From Rhizobiaceae bacterium (lineage in GTDB: Bacteria; Pseudomonadota; Alphaproteobacteria; Rhizobiales; Rhizobiaceae), in contig JARGOX010000009.1 in the NCBI GenBank assembly GCA_029233925.1, positions 124,001-188,000 of the forward strand: a stretch of DNA of 64,000 bases, in the 5' to 3' direction. Below are positions 1-9,008 of this stretch, in pieces. Made by a program: the position numbers and the translations under genes. The notes under the pieces are model-generated. The model saw nothing but the letters and a program-made list of their open reading frames with translations, searched no databases and was not told the origin of the DNA. Positions within the stretch are counted from its first letter, which is position 1. Each line of letters starts with the position of its first letter.

Positions 1-2085
1 TGCAAAATCCGGTTCGATACCGGTGGTGTCGCAGTCCATGACCAGACCGATGGTTCCGGTTGGCGCGATGACAGTTGCCTGGGCGTTGCGATAACCGTGT
101 TTCTCGCCCAGCTCGACGGCCTTGTCCCAGGCAGCCTTCGCGTGGTCGATCAGGTCATGATCGGGGCAATGATCGTGGATCAGGGCAACCGGCTTGGTGG
201 AAAGGTCTTCATAGCCCGATGCCTCGCCATAGGCAGCGCGGCGGTGGTTGCGCATGACCCGCAGCATATTGTCCCTGTTGGGCTCAAAGCCTTCGAAGGG
301 ACCCAGTTCACCGGCCATTTCAGCCGAGGTTGCATAGGCAACGCCGGTCATGACAGCGGTGATCGCGCCACAGATGGCACGGCCTGAATCGGAGTCGTAA
401 GGAATGCCGGATGTCATCAGAAGGCCGCCGATATTGGCATAGCCAAGGCCGAGCGTGCGGTATTTGTAGGACCGTTCGGCAATCTGCCTTGACGGGAACT
501 GGGCCATCATGACCGAGACTTCCAGCACGATGGTCCAAAGACGAACGGAATGTTCGAATTCGTCGATGCGGAAAGCATTGGTCTTGTTTTCAGTGAACTG
601 AAGCAGGTTCAGCGATGCAAGATTGCAGGCCGTGTCGTCCAGGAACATATATTCCGAGCAGGGGTTGGAGGCCCGGATGGGGCCGGCTGCCGGGCAGGTG
701 TGCCAATCGTTCATGGTGGTGTTGAAATGCAGGCCGGGATCGGCTGATGCCCAGGCTGCATGTCCGATGCTGTCCCAAAGGTCGGTCGCTTTCAGCGTTT
801 TTAAAACTTTGCCATCCTTGCGACCGATCAGGTCCCAGTCACCATCGCTCTCGACGGCCTTGAGGAAGTCATCCTTGATCGATACGGAATTGTTGGAGTT
901 CTGTCCGGAGACGGTCAGATAGGCCTCTGAATCCCAATCGGTGTCATAGGTGGCGAATTCGATATCCTTGTGGCCCTGACGGGCGAACTGGATCACGCGT
1001 TTGACATAGTTTTCCGGAACCTGTGACTTCTTGGCGGCGCGGACTTCGCGCTTGAGAGCCGGGTTCTTGTTCGGATCGAAGCAATCGCCATCGGGACCTT
1101 CACAATTAACGCAGGCCTTCATGATGGCCTTCAGGTGGTCGGCAACAACCTTCGAGCCGGTGACCAGCGCGGCCACTTTCTGCTCTTCCTTGACCTTCCA
1201 GTTGATATAGGCCTCGATATCGGGATGGTCGATGTCGACCACGACCATCTTGGCCGCGCGGCGGGTCGTGCCGCCGGATTTGATCGCACCGGCAGCGCGG
1301 TCACCGATTTTCAGAAAGGACATGAGGCCGGAGGAACGGCCGCCGCCGGAAAGGGTTTCGCCTTCACCGCGCAGATAGGAGAAATTGGAGCCGGTTCCCG
1401 AGCCGTATTTGAACAGCCGGGCTTCACGCACCCAAAGGTCCATGATGCCGTTTTCATTGACGAGATCGTCTTCAACCGACTGAATGAAACAGGCATGCGG
1501 CTGTGGATGCTCGTAGGAGGATTTTGATTTGACGAGTTTGGTCGTGAACGGATCGACGTAGAAATGGCCCTGGCCGGGACCATCTATGCCATAGGCCCAG
1601 TAAAGGCCGGTGTTGAACCATTGCGGGCTATTGGGTGCGACGCGCTGTGTGGCGAGCATATAGGCAAGTTCATCGAAGAAGGCGAGGGCGTCTTCCTCGG
1701 TGTCGAAATAGCCGCCTTTCCAACCCCAATAGGTCCAGGTACCCGCCAGGCGGGAGAAGACCTGCCGTGCATCGATTTCCGATCCATATCGTTCATCTTC
1801 GGGCAATTTTTCGAGGGCTTTGGTATCTGCAGCTGAACGCCAGAGCCATGAGGGAACGTCATTTTCTTCAACCTTGCGCAGGCTGGCCGGAATGCCCGCC
1901 TTGCGAAAATATTTCTGCGCCAGAATATCGCTGGCAACCTGTGAGAACTGGGCGGGTACGTCAATATTTTCCAGGCGGAAAACGATCGAACCGTCGGGAT
2001 TTTTGATTTCGCTTGTGGCTTTGCGGAACTTGATTTCCGCATAGGGGGATTTTCCGGCTTTCGTGAATTGACGCTCGATGCGCAT
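1..2085 (-). CDS. nrdJ: Vitamin B12-dependent ribonucleotide reductase, N-terminal part (cut by window edge)
   Basis: This is a class II ribonucleotide reductase, which makes deoxyribonucleotides using adenosylcobalamin and needs no oxygen. The reading frame runs 695 codons from the ATG at 2085 to the left edge without a stop, so the C-terminal part lies outside. The start is MRIERQFTKAG, with GAGGAA just upstream. Recognisable class II blocks follow: NSPQWFNTG near residue 155, the FKYGSGTGSNFS loop near residue 230, SGGGRSSG soon after, and NPCSEYMFLDD around residues 475-485, which contains one of the active-site cysteines. The residue order matches alphaproteobacterial NrdJ. A tandem pair of NrdR boxes lies upstream, so repression by NrdR is likely. 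Identification is secure; the missing end cannot be assessed. Confidence 0.96.
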   Translation of the reverse strand, partial: MRIERQFTKAGKSPYAEIKFRKATSEIKNPDGSIVFRLENIDVPAQFSQVASDILAQKYFRKAGIPASLRKVEENDVPSWLWRSAADTKALEKLPEDERYGSEIDARQVFSRLAGTWTYWGWKGGYFDTEEDALAFFDELAYMLATQRVAPNSPQWFNTGLYWAYGIDGPGQGHFYVDPFTTKLVKSKSSYEHPQPHACFIQSVEDDLVNENGIMDLWVREARLFKYGSGTGSNFSYLRGEGETLSGGGRSSGLMSFLKIGDRAAGAIKSGGTTRRAAKMVVVDIDHPDIEAYINWKVKEEQKVAALVTGSKVVADHLKAIMKACVNCEGPDGDCFDPNKNPALKREVRAAKKSQVPENYVKRVIQFARQGHKDIEFATYDTDWDSEAYLTVSGQNSNNSVSIKDDFLKAVESDGDWDLIGRKDGKVLKTLKATDLWDSIGHAAWASADPGLHFNTTMNDWHTCPAAGPIRASNPCSEYMFLDDTACNLASLNLLQFTENKTNAFRIDEFEHSVRLWTIVLEVSVMMAQFPSRQIAERSYKYRTLGLGYANIGGLLMTSGIPYDSDSGRAICGAITAVMTGVAYATSAEMAGELGPFEGFEPNRDNMLRVMRNHRRAAYGEASGYEDLSTKPVALIHDHCPDHDLIDHAKAAWDKAVELGEKHGYRNAQATVIAPTGTIGLVMDCDTTGIEPDFA

Positions 2086-2218
2086 GCTATTTCCTCGTTG
2101 GTGTTAACCCTGCCGCTGCCCAGTGTCAGCAAGGCGCAAATATGTATTCCCACTACAAAACTTTGCAGCAAGTCGATGGTTGTGTTCGCGTGTTTGCGAT
2201 TATTTCGCCGCCAGAAAC

Positions 2219-2265
2219 GCGCTATATATGGTGCTCAGTTTTGTCGCAAATACTAAATATAGTAT
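2219..2265. promoter_or_regulatory. Tandem NrdR boxes upstream of nrdJ
   Basis: Two 16-bp near-palindromes sit at 2219-2234 (GCGCTATATATGGTGC) and 2250-2265 (ATACTAAATATAGTAT). By eye they match the NrdR-box consensus acaCwAtATaTwGtgt at 12 and 13 of 16 positions. Their centres are 31 bp apart, three helical turns, which is the usual phasing of paired NrdR boxes. They lie about 135-180 bp upstream of the nrdJ ATG. NrdR represses ribonucleotide reductase genes when dATP/ATP levels are high, so this is the expected operator. The nrdR gene itself is not in the window. Confidence 0.85.
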
Positions 2266-2790
2266 TAACAACTTCTTTACGCCAATCACTTTTTTTAGTC
2301 GCCCAGATTGCAAAAGTGTAAAAGACCTCCACCTCCCGACAAGTTGAAACTTGTCCGGGACGTCTTGTCGGTACACTCTACAAGTGATGATGATCTGCCA
2401 GAAACGCACAGATCGCGCCGTTTAAACAACGTTCCTATACTAGAACGCGACTCGGTTTCCATCGTCAAGAGCTAGTTTGTAACGGAAATATGCACACCAT
2501 ATGTTGTGGGTACAGCATGTGGAAACTGCACTGCACACAAGCCATTGAAAACTTTACGATCAAGGGTGGGTCAAGACGGAAAATACAAAAAACCTGTGTG
2601 TCAAAAAAAATATATATGCACCCGGTGCCATTTCCCGATTGACCTTTGTGTCCTGTGCAGAACCTGATTCGCCAGCTGTGAAAATAGCGACATGCAACCC
2701 TGAGTATCTCTCAAGGCGCAACCGTGGTGTGGGCAGGGCACAACAGGGATGCAGGGCGATTTTCCAGATTGGATTTCTCCAAATTGGCTG
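2266..2790. other. Intergenic region, no gene seen; contains a hairpin
   Basis: About 525 bp with no convincing coding frame, between the NrdR boxes and the end of the dehalogenase gene. The strongest structure is an inverted repeat at 2338-2355 (GACAAGTT/AACTTGTC with a 2-nt loop), extended outward by CCC at 2335-2337 and CGGG at 2356-2359. No run of T follows on either strand, so it is not a typical terminator. A 16-bp palindrome of form GTTC-N8-GAAC lies at 2431-2446. The AT-rich part around 2590-2620 may hold a promoter, but no clear -35/-10 pair could be assigned. I saw no conserved cobalamin-riboswitch core. Confidence 0.5.
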
Positions 2791-3705
2791 TCAGCCGGCC
2801 CTGATGAAGGCGATCATTTTTTCAGCAAGGAGCGGCCCGGCATCTTCCTGCAGGAAATGCGCGGCGTTCTCGGTAATGAAGTGATTCTGTCCGGCAGCGC
2901 CCGGCACCAGTTTCTTGAAAATGACCTCGCCACCGCGCATGATCATGTCCTTGTCTGAAAAACAGGTGAGAAACGGTTTGTCAAAGGCCATGAGGCTTTT
3001 CCAGGCGGCGCGCTGGTCGTTGGCCGCAGGATCGTCTGGGCTGGCTGGAACCAGGTTGGGAAAGATCCGTGCGCCAGCCTTGTAGGACTCGTCCGGGAAG
3101 GGCGCGTCATAGGCAGCAACCTCGTCATCGCCAAGGCCGCGCGCCGTGCCGCGCTTGACGATCCCGCCAATATTGAACTGCGGTGTGGTCTGGCTGAATT
3201 CACGCCATTGCTTGAATGCCTCGCCGAGATTCTGGTCTCCCGTCGGCAGCCCTGTATTGCCAACCATCACGCGGGCAAACAGATCGGGCATTTCCGCCAC
3301 CAGCCGCAAGCCGATCAGTCCGCCCCAGTCCTGACCGAAATAGGTGATGTCCGCCAGTTTCAGGGCATCGATGAATTGCTTCATCCAGTCAACATGGCTG
3401 CGATAGGAATAGGCATTTCTGTCTACCGGCTTGTCGGACTTGCCAAAACCGATGAAATCGGGCGCCAAAACCCGGTAACCGGCTTCGGCCAGGGGGGGAA
3501 TCATTTTTCTGTAGAGAAAGGACCATGTGGGTTCGCCATGCAGCAGAAGGACAATGGGGCCGTTTGCCGGCCCCTCGTCCACATAGTGCATGCGCAGCGC
3601 ATCAAACCTGGCATCATTCAGATCAAGATAATGGGGCGCGAAAGGATAATCGGGAATATTGTCAAAACGCTCATCGGGCGTGCGCAATACGAGTTTCTTG
3701 TCCAT
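2791..3705 (-). CDS. Haloalkane dehalogenase, DhlA-like (subfamily I)
   Basis: A 304-residue alpha/beta-hydrolase that hydrolyses carbon-halogen bonds of haloalkanes to alcohol, halide and proton. It carries HGEPTWSFLYRKM (oxyanion-hole HGEPTW), then FGQDWGG, in which D is the nucleophile and the following W is the first halide-binding tryptophan. A Cys-Phe-Ser-Asp-Lys-Asp segment supplies the likely acid, and the C-terminal ENAAHFLQED holds the catalytic histidine. The pattern PFPDxSYxAG in the cap region also resembles DhlA. The ATG at 3705 is chosen because GGAGAAAG lies just before it; an in-frame ATG 18 nt upstream lacks a ribosome site. It is monocistronic with no dehalogenation partners nearby. 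The family is sure; the natural substrate is unknown. Confidence 0.9.
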   Translation of the reverse strand: MDKKLVLRTPDERFDNIPDYPFAPHYLDLNDARFDALRMHYVDEGPANGPIVLLLHGEPTWSFLYRKMIPPLAEAGYRVLAPDFIGFGKSDKPVDRNAYSYRSHVDWMKQFIDALKLADITYFGQDWGGLIGLRLVAEMPDLFARVMVGNTGLPTGDQNLGEAFKQWREFSQTTPQFNIGGIVKRGTARGLGDDEVAAYDAPFPDESYKAGARIFPNLVPASPDDPAANDQRAAWKSLMAFDKPFLTCFSDKDMIMRGGEVIFKKLVPGAAGQNHFITENAAHFLQEDAGPLLAEKMIAFIRAG

Positions 3706-3784
3706 GACTTTCTCCCCATCCAAAACGCACCATCACACGGAGGCGATGGTTACGTGTCACCTTATTTGAAAAAACTGCGTCTTG

Positions 3785-5014
3785 TCACGCTGCCACGCGC
3801 CGCGAAGCGACGATAAGTGCAATGAGAAACAGCAGCGAGCCGAAAATAAACCAGATGCCCGGCAGGTTGAACAGCGGGGAATCCCCGGCCACATGCGACA
3901 GCATCATCGATGCGGAAAGCGGGCCGACAATGATGGCCACCGAGCCAATGCTGCCAAAGACGCCCTGCAACAGGCCCTGGCGGTCATCGGGCACGGAACG
4001 CGAGCATATGGCCTTGAGAGCCGGCTCGGCCAGCGCTGCGCCAAAGATATAAAGCGCGGAAAAGGGAAACAGCATCCAGCCCTGATCGGCAATGCCGAAG
4101 CAAAACAGTGCAACAATGGCGATGACATAGCCGATGATCACCACGCGGCGCTCACCCAGAATGCGCACAGAGGGCCCCACGAGCAATCCCTGGACAAGGA
4201 TGAACATCACGCCGACAAAGGCCAGCGACAGCGCCGAATCGCGCAAAGTCCAGCCAAATCGGAAATCTGTATAAAGCACCCATATGTTTTCCAGGCCGCG
4301 ACCGGCGACGGCGGTCAGAAACAATGCCGTAAACAAGGGCAGCAAGATGGGGAATTCGGCCATGCCGCGCAGGGCCGACAGGGGATTGCTGTTCCAGACG
4401 CGGCCCAGCGGCCGGCGTTTTTCCACCGGCAGTGATTCGGGCAAGATGAAATATCCGTAGAGGAAGTTCACCGCTGTCAGTGCGGCGGCTGCATAAAAGG
4501 GCAGGCGAATATTGATTTCACCCAACAGGCCGCCAACGGCAGGGCCTGCAATGAAGCCGATGCCGAATGCGACCCCCAGAAAGCCAAAATTGCGGGCGCG
4601 ATTTTCCGGTGTGGAAATATCCGCAAGATAGGCATTTGCCGTGGTGATGGTTGCACCGAACATGCCGGAGATCATGCGTGCGGCAAACAGCCACCAATAA
4701 TCGGGCGCGATGGCCAGGAACACATAATCAATTGCCAGGCCTGCCTGTGAAATCAGCAGAATTGGTCGACGGCCGAAGGCGTCCGACAGATTGCCCATCA
4801 GCGGCGAGAAGAGGAATTGGGCCAGCGCGTAAACGGTTGCAATCAGTCCGAAGTGAAAGGCGGCGCTGGAAATATCGCCGCCCTCAAAGGACTGAATCAG
4901 TTTTGGCAAAATCGGCCAGGCCAGCCCGACACCAAGCATATTGATGACGATCACGATGAAGATGAAGGCGACGGATGTCTTTTGACGCTTCAGGCTGGTT
5001 GCTGGTGAAGGCAC
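3785..5014 (-). CDS. MFS transporter, TetA/TCR-like multidrug or tetracycline-type exporter
   Basis: A 409-residue inner-membrane protein with about 12 hydrophobic segments. The loop between helices 2 and 3 carries the MFS signature GNLSDAFGRRPIL, and helix 5 contains a glycine/proline-rich antiporter-type motif (GIGFIAGPAVGG). The overall pattern matches the TCR/Tet subfamily of proton-coupled exporters. Substrate cannot be assigned, and tetracycline itself should not be assumed. Translation starts at a GTG that shares its first G with the TAG stop of the upstream phosphoribosyltransferase gene (TAGTG), so the two are probably translationally coupled. Confidence 0.85.
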   Translation of the reverse strand: MPSPATSLKRQKTSVAFIFIVIVINMLGVGLAWPILPKLIQSFEGGDISSAAFHFGLIATVYALAQFLFSPLMGNLSDAFGRRPILLISQAGLAIDYVFLAIAPDYWWLFAARMISGMFGATITTANAYLADISTPENRARNFGFLGVAFGIGFIAGPAVGGLLGEINIRLPFYAAAALTAVNFLYGYFILPESLPVEKRRPLGRVWNSNPLSALRGMAEFPILLPLFTALFLTAVAGRGLENIWVLYTDFRFGWTLRDSALSLAFVGVMFILVQGLLVGPSVRILGERRVVIIGYVIAIVALFCFGIADQGWMLFPFSALYIFGAALAEPALKAICSRSVPDDRQGLLQGVFGSIGSVAIIVGPLSASMMLSHVAGDSPLFNLPGIWFIFGSLLFLIALIVASRRVAA

Positions 5015-5511
5015 TACCCGGCCGCGTCTTTTGCAATGGGTTCCTGAAACGTCAGCCCCATGTCCCAGGGGAAATAGATCCAGGTATCCTGGCTGACTTC
5101 GGTGACGAATGTATCGACGAGCGGCCGTCCCTTGGGTTTTGCGTAGACAGTGGCAAAATGCGCCTTGGGCAGCATCTCGCGAACGATCGCTGCGGTCTTG
5201 CCGGTATCCGTCAGATCATCAATGATCAGGATGTCCTGACCCTCGGACTTCAGCAGTTCTTCGCTGACTTCCTTGATGATATGCATGTCTCCCTGATCGT
5301 TATAGGTGTGATAGGAGGCCACACAGACAGTCTCGATCAGGCGAATATTGAGTTCGCGCGCAATGATTGCAGCGGGAACGAGCCCGCCGCGCGTGATGCA
5401 CACAATGCCGCGCCACTGGTTTTCAGGGCGCGAGATTCGCCAGGCCAGTGCCCGTGCATCACGGTGGAATTGATCCCAGGAAACCGGGAATGCCTTATCG
5501 GGAAGGGACAT
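5014..5511 (-). CDS. gpt: Xanthine(-guanine) phosphoribosyltransferase
   Basis: A 165-residue type I phosphoribosyltransferase that converts xanthine or guanine plus PRPP to the nucleotide in purine salvage. The PRPP-binding loop reads [13 protein letters not shown] around residues 90-102. An upstream [13 protein letters not shown] segment forms the pyrophosphate loop, and the C-terminal WIYFPWDMG is typical of bacterial Gpt. The ATG at 5511 is chosen because the homologous region begins there and AGGAG lies about 10 nt upstream; the open frame continues upstream without similarity. It overlaps the MFS gene by one base, so a two-gene operon is likely. Confidence 0.92.
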   Translation of the reverse strand: MSLPDKAFPVSWDQFHRDARALAWRISRPENQWRGIVCITRGGLVPAAIIARELNIRLIETVCVASYHTYNDQGDMHIIKEVSEELLKSEGQDILIIDDLTDTGKTAAIVREMLPKAHFATVYAKPKGRPLVDTFVTEVSQDTWIYFPWDMGLTFQEPIAKDAAG

Positions 5512-5658
5512 GGATACAACGCTCCTCACGACTGATCCTGCCCGATTCTCAATATACGGGCATGGCGAAGTGTGCGCTGAATTAGCCGAAAAACCGTCCC
5601 TGATGCAAGGGGTGCGTGTAGATTGTTGCGCGGACACGGACAAAAAATGCAGTGACGA

Positions 5659-6504
5659 TCAACTCGACATCAAGGTCAGATTCGTCATCGACTGGAATAT
5701 GGTGCGGGTGACACCACCGAACAGATATTCGCGCAACCGGGAGCGGCTATAGGCGCCCATGACGAGAAGATCCGCTCCTGTATCGGACAATCTGTTCTCG
5801 ATTGCCGAGGCCGGTGCCAATCCATCGGTCTGTTCCGTATGGGCGGTCACATTGATCCCGTGGCGTGTCAGCGTTGCTGCAAGTTCGGCGCCTGCCATGG
5901 CCGGTGTCTGTTCGGCATTATCTTCCGGATCGACACAGAAGATCTCCACCGTATCGGCACGCATCAGAAACGGCATGGCGTCAAAGGCGGCGCGGGCCGA
6001 TTGGCGGGTTCCGTTCCATGCGATGATCGCATGTTTTATGGGGCGTGTTTCCCTGCCAATATAGGGTACAAAAAGAACCGGCCTGCCGCTCTCCAGCACC
6101 AATGCATCAAGATCGGCATAATCATTGAGTTTTTCCGGATGTTGTTGACGCACCACAACCAGATCGGCGCAACGGGCGCTTGGCAGGGCCGATAATGCAC
6201 TGTCACCGGAAGACGAATGGACCGTTCGCCATTCCCCCGAAATGTCTTCACGTTCGCATCGCGCAGAAAACAGGGCATGGATGGCCTCCATCTTCTCCTT
6301 GCTTTCCTGCTGGTCGATCTTGAACGCCGTAGCATCGGGAATCTCGATCGGAGCGGCATAGGCGATCCTGACGGCCGCCTCGGCGTTGAACCCGATCAGA
6401 TGTGCGTCGAACTGGCGGGTCAGCTGAACTGCCGTATCAAGCACTTGCTCACAATCGTCCTGGCTGCGCAGGATTGCCAAAATTGTCTTGTAGCTCATTG
6501 TCAT
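5659..6504 (-). CDS. Universal stress protein, tandem UspA domains
   Basis: A 281-residue cytoplasmic protein with two UspA domains (about residues 3-145 and 150-280). The second domain begins HAIIAWNGT and ends with the ATP-binding-type pattern GADLLVMGAYSRSRLREYLFGGVT, seen here as GAYSRS near residue 250 followed by GGVTR. The first domain is degenerate in that loop. Such tandem Usp proteins accompany stress and stationary-phase responses; the client is not known. The ATG at 6504 follows GAGAAGGA; a second ATG two codons later is also possible. Confidence 0.88.
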   Translation of the reverse strand: MTMSYKTILAILRSQDDCEQVLDTAVQLTRQFDAHLIGFNAEAAVRIAYAAPIEIPDATAFKIDQQESKEKMEAIHALFSARCEREDISGEWRTVHSSSGDSALSALPSARCADLVVVRQQHPEKLNDYADLDALVLESGRPVLFVPYIGRETRPIKHAIIAWNGTRQSARAAFDAMPFLMRADTVEIFCVDPEDNAEQTPAMAGAELAATLTRHGINVTAHTEQTDGLAPASAIENRLSDTGADLLVMGAYSRSRLREYLFGGVTRTIFQSMTNLTLMSS

Positions 6505-6767
6505 GTCCGTCAGGTCCTTCTCATCTCGGGGCGCGCCATCATCTTGCAAGGAGGCATGCACGAATCTGCAGTCTGTCCTGATCATGTCAATACGTTCAGC
6601 TTTGAATTGATGCCAACCGACATTGGGTCAGGACAGGTGACACTCTGCATGTTCCTGAGCGGACTGCGTTGATTTCGGTCAATCGGGAATGCACATCGCG
6701 ACGTGGTGGCGACAAACAGAGCGCCAACAATGAGCGTTTTAACGGGCTGGGACCCTGGCAGATTTAC

Positions 6768-7706
6768 TCAGGCGTCAAGGGTACGGCGAAACCAGGCGAT
6801 GGTTTCCTTCAGACCGTCTTCCAATTGGACCTTGGGTTGCCAGTCCAGTTGTTTTTTGGCCAGGGAGATGTCGGGGCAGCGCTGCAGCGGATCGTCCTGG
6901 GGCAGGGGGCGAAATTCGAGTTTCGATTTGCTGCCGACAAGGCGCAAAATGCGTTCTGCCAGCTCGATCATGCTGCACTCGAAGGGATTGCCGATATTGA
7001 CAGGCCCGGTGAAACCGGCGGGACTGTCCATCAGGGCCAGCATGCCGGCAATCAGATCATCGACATAACAAAAGCTGCGGGTCTGCGAGCCGTCGCCGTA
7101 AATTGTCAGTGACTCACCGCGCAAAGCCTGAACAACGAAATTGCTGACGACACGGCCATCATCGGGGTTCATTCTCGGTCCATAGGTGTTGAATATCCGC
7201 ATCACCTTGATGTCGAGATCGCTTTGCCTGTGGTAATCGAAAAACAGTGTTTCGGCGCAACGTTTTCCCTCATCGTAACAACTGCGCGGACCAATGGGAT
7301 TGACCCGGCCCCAATATTCCTCCGTCTGCGGATGCACTTCTGGATCACCATAGACCTCCGACGTGGACGCCTGCAGGATGCGTACATTGAGCCTTTTTGC
7401 CAATCCCAGCATGTTGATCGCGCCAAGAACATTGGTCTTTGTCGTCTGGATCGGGTCATGCTGATAATGAACGGGTGAGGCCGGGCACGCCAGATTGTAG
7501 ATGGCATCCACTTCAACATGCAAAGGCAGGGTGATGTCATGGCGCATCAGTTCGAAATTCGGCCGGCTGAGAAGATGTTTTATGTTGCGCTTCGGACCGG
7601 TGAAAAAATTGTCCACGCATAGAACGCCCTGATCACGGGCAAGAAGTGCGTCGCACAGATGGGACCCGAGAAAGCCGGAGCCGCCAGTCACCAATATATC
7701 ACCCAT
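6768..7706 (-). CDS. UDP-glucuronate decarboxylase (UDP-xylose synthase) family
   Basis: A 312-residue extended short-chain dehydrogenase/reductase. The N-terminal Rossmann motif is [11 protein letters not shown] at residues 6-16. The catalytic set is S/T in [10 protein letters not shown] near residue 110 and YDEGK near residues 140-144. [25 protein letters not shown] and the C-terminal RxxDI-type segment match Uxs, which oxidatively decarboxylates UDP-glucuronate to UDP-xylose with bound NAD. The ATG at 7706 follows GGAGAATTCG. It faces away from an exostosin-like glycosyltransferase gene across a 228-bp gap, which suggests nucleotide-sugar supply for glycan assembly. A different UDP-sugar product cannot be excluded. 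Confidence 0.88.
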   Translation of the reverse strand: MGDILVTGGSGFLGSHLCDALLARDQGVLCVDNFFTGPKRNIKHLLSRPNFELMRHDITLPLHVEVDAIYNLACPASPVHYQHDPIQTTKTNVLGAINMLGLAKRLNVRILQASTSEVYGDPEVHPQTEEYWGRVNPIGPRSCYDEGKRCAETLFFDYHRQSDLDIKVMRIFNTYGPRMNPDDGRVVSNFVVQALRGESLTIYGDGSQTRSFCYVDDLIAGMLALMDSPAGFTGPVNIGNPFECSMIELAERILRLVGSKSKLEFRPLPQDDPLQRCPDISLAKKQLDWQPKVQLEDGLKETIAWFRRTLDA

Positions 7707-7934
7707 CGAATTCTCCAGTATCAGAGCAACAAAATCCACTACACCTGCTCAGCCTGTGGAGCTATATTCAATTGTCGGGTTTTCATCAACCGCGCTTGAG
7801 GGGCAATCATCAATGTTTGCAGGCCGATTCTCTGTCGTTGCCGGCAAATCGTGATTGTGTTAGCGAAGTCGGCACCTTCCGCATGGTGTGAAAACCGCGG
7901 ATAAGACAACCAACGGGATCCGGGGCGGACTGCT

Positions 7935-8969
7935 TTGTCTTTTGCAAAATATAAAAAACGCGCGTCAGAACAAATCGACGCGGCATACAGGTATGGCAGT
8001 TACAGGCTGCATAACGGTGAGAGCAATTCATTGAATTGCCGGTTCATTTCCAGTGACGGCCTGAGAAAATCCTGTGATGAAGGCTTTAAAGCCGGACATC
8101 CATTTGGACCAATCGAGCGGCCCGGCAAATTTTCACCACACCGTGATAATTGCCTCTATGTCAAAACCGATTTTTTAAGTGAATTTGCCGACCGAGCGCT
8201 CAACAAGATCGACCAGCCTTTTGTTTTGGCAACAGGCAACAGTGATTTCGGCCTGGCCTCGGATTTCGTCAAGACGGACACGGTCGAACAGATTTTGGCG
8301 CATCCGCAGTTGACGGCCTGGTATGCACAGAACTGTGACTATACGCATCCACGGCTCCATCCCATGCCGATCGGTTTGGACTATCACACACTTTCATCGC
8401 GGTTTCGCTATCAGTCGTGGGGCTATTTTTCCACCCCGCAGCAGCAAGAGGCAGCGCTCAATCGTGTGCGGCTTGAAGCGCCGGACCTGACGGACAAGTC
8501 TGTATCAGCCTATTGCAATTGGCATCACGTGCTCAACCGAGGTGACAGGCTTGCCTGCATCAATGGGGTAGAGCTCGAAACCATCAAGCTGGAAGAACCT
8601 GCCGTGCGCCGGGATCGCAGTTGGAAGAACAATGCGCAACATTTTTACACACTCAGCCCATTGGGCAACGGGTTGGATTGTCATCGCACCTGGGAAGCGC
8701 TGCTTTTAGGCTCGGTGCCCATTGTCGGTGCATCCGCCCTATCCGGATTGTTCGCAGACCTTCCCGTTTGTGTGGTCGATGACTGGCGCCTTGTCACGCG
8801 CGCATATCTCGAAGAGACCCGGCAGCGCATATTGCAGTCCGAATTTGATTTCGCACCGCTTTATCTTTCCTACTGGCAGAGCCTGTTTCGTGGTGAGGAA
8901 ACACAGCCCACCCGGGTGCAATCATTTCAGACATTCATCAGGACAGCGCATGACAAGCCGGCTGTTTGA
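7935..8969 (+). CDS. Exostosin/GT47-like glycosyltransferase
   Basis: A 344-residue soluble protein without signal peptide or membrane segment. Its best-conserved part is near residues 245-270: SPLGNGLDCHRTWEALLLG followed by SVPIV. This matches the nucleotide-sugar binding region of exostosin-like glycosyltransferases. No ATG lies near the 5' end; the only reasonable start is TTG at 7935, because an in-frame TAA occurs at 7902 and the first internal ATG would remove about 137 residues. The ribosome site is weak (GGGGCGG). It is divergent from the UDP-xylose synthase gene and may use that sugar donor, which is inference. Donor and acceptor are unknown. Confidence 0.7.
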   Translation: MSFAKYKKRASEQIDAAYRYGSYRLHNGESNSLNCRFISSDGLRKSCDEGFKAGHPFGPIERPGKFSPHRDNCLYVKTDFLSEFADRALNKIDQPFVLATGNSDFGLASDFVKTDTVEQILAHPQLTAWYAQNCDYTHPRLHPMPIGLDYHTLSSRFRYQSWGYFSTPQQQEAALNRVRLEAPDLTDKSVSAYCNWHHVLNRGDRLACINGVELETIKLEEPAVRRDRSWKNNAQHFYTLSPLGNGLDCHRTWEALLLGSVPIVGASALSGLFADLPVCVVDDWRLVTRAYLEETRQRILQSEFDFAPLYLSYWQSLFRGEETQPTRVQSFQTFIRTAHDKPAV

Positions 8970-9008
8970 GGTCAAATCCTGATCAATTGGTCGGAGCTGC
9001 CGCAGGAC

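Noticed and set aside
2431-2446. Palindrome GTTC-N8-GAAC considered as a LexA box
   Set aside because: Alphaproteobacterial LexA boxes are direct repeats GTTC-N7-GTTC; orientation and spacing do not fit, and no SOS gene is adjacent.
2086-2790. Cobalamin riboswitch upstream of nrdJ
   Set aside because: I could not find the conserved B12-box core or the multistem arrangement by eye; the NrdR boxes explain the regulation better.
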